Program-made: the position numbers and the translations under genes
The notes under the pieces: model-generated
Seen by the model: only the letters and a program-made list of their open reading frames with translations
What the model was told of the DNA's origin: nothing
The model's database searches: none
In this document: piece by piece, positions 63,987-64,000 of the stretch
Layout: each line of letters starts with the position of its first letter
Position numbering within the stretch: position 1 is the stretch's first letter
Assembly (NCBI RefSeq): GCF_009882975.1
Contig: NZ_WTUX01000010.1
Span: 418,367-482,366, forward strand
Direction of reading: 5' to 3'
Source: Maritimibacter harenae
GTDB taxonomy: Bacteria; Pseudomonadota; Alphaproteobacteria; Rhodobacterales; Rhodobacteraceae
Length of the DNA stretch: 64,000 bases

Positions 63987-64000
63987 ATGATTCGGCCAAT

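Larger units (their letters stand above)
49114..64000. mobile_element. Integrated element (prophage or phage satellite) in tRNA-Ser, right end outside the window
   Basis: It starts at the tRNA-Ser 3' end and holds a tyrosine integrase, CI-like repressor, PrimPol/ATPase replication protein, VRR-NUC nuclease, a possible tail-component gene and a block of small unnamed genes. A shared operator palindrome runs through it. I found no second copy of the tRNA 3' end in the window, so the right junction (attR) lies beyond 64000. No capsid, portal or large terminase gene is seen. Confidence 0.85.

Overview
The window looks like chromosomal DNA of a marine alphaproteobacterium of the Rhodobacteraceae (roseobacter group), inferred from gene content and high G+C. 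Pointers are a coxB-ctaB-ctaG-coxC cluster of Paracoccus/Rhodobacter type, a fused NADH-dehydrogenase-like/SelD protein, a malic enzyme with a phosphotransacetylase tail, and possible ScfR/PccR sites upstream of prpE. The species cannot be told from the sequence alone.

Positions 1-49,000 are ordinary, densely packed chromosome. In order they hold: prpE; a divergent pair of paralogous secreted proteins; malic enzyme; a nucleoside-salvage operon (cdd-deoB-add-upp); three genes of unknown function; a GH63-type hydrolase; a divergent zinc-uptake locus (znuA / zur-znuC-znuB) around a double Zur box; a transporter-MBL-tatD-holB run; a KDO operon (kdsD-kdsB-kdsA); selenium genes (selD fusion converging on mnmH); a GT81-type synthase with its phosphatase for a glycosylglycerate solute; topA, dprA and tldD; the cytochrome c oxidase cluster with SURF1; thrC, an M16 peptidase and an acetyltransferase; and tmk, dacC and a SPOR lipoprotein. 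The many ATGA, TGATG and TAATG overlaps indicate operons.

Position 49,024 starts a tRNA-Ser(UGA) gene. Directly behind its 3' end begins an integrated element that runs off the right edge of the window (at least 14.9 kb). It has a tyrosine integrase, a truncated RecA/Sak4-like ATPase, a CI-like repressor, a PrimPol/coiled-coil/P-loop replication protein, a 0.65 kb AT-rich non-coding region with a very large hairpin, a frameshifted VRR-NUC nuclease, a possible minor-tail (gpZ-like) protein, a pentapeptide-repeat protein, and eleven more small, mostly acidic, unrecognised genes on the minus strand. No capsid, portal or large terminase gene is visible, so it is either the early arm of a prophage or a phage satellite/replicating island.

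The main new observation is regulatory. A perfect palindrome, TGCCA-N3-TGGCA, occurs seven times inside the element. Each copy lies 2-51 bp upstream of the first gene of a transcription unit, often 14-15 bp after a TTGACM -35 box, so it overlaps the expected -10. A half-site lies in the promoter of the repressor gene. This looks like a one-operator regulon that silences nearly the whole element. The second observation is a cluster of TGTCAG repeats, including a hairpin with 37-bp arms, flanking the primase-helicase gene. It is a candidate origin of replication. Two genes of the element show apparent single-base frameshifts in G runs.
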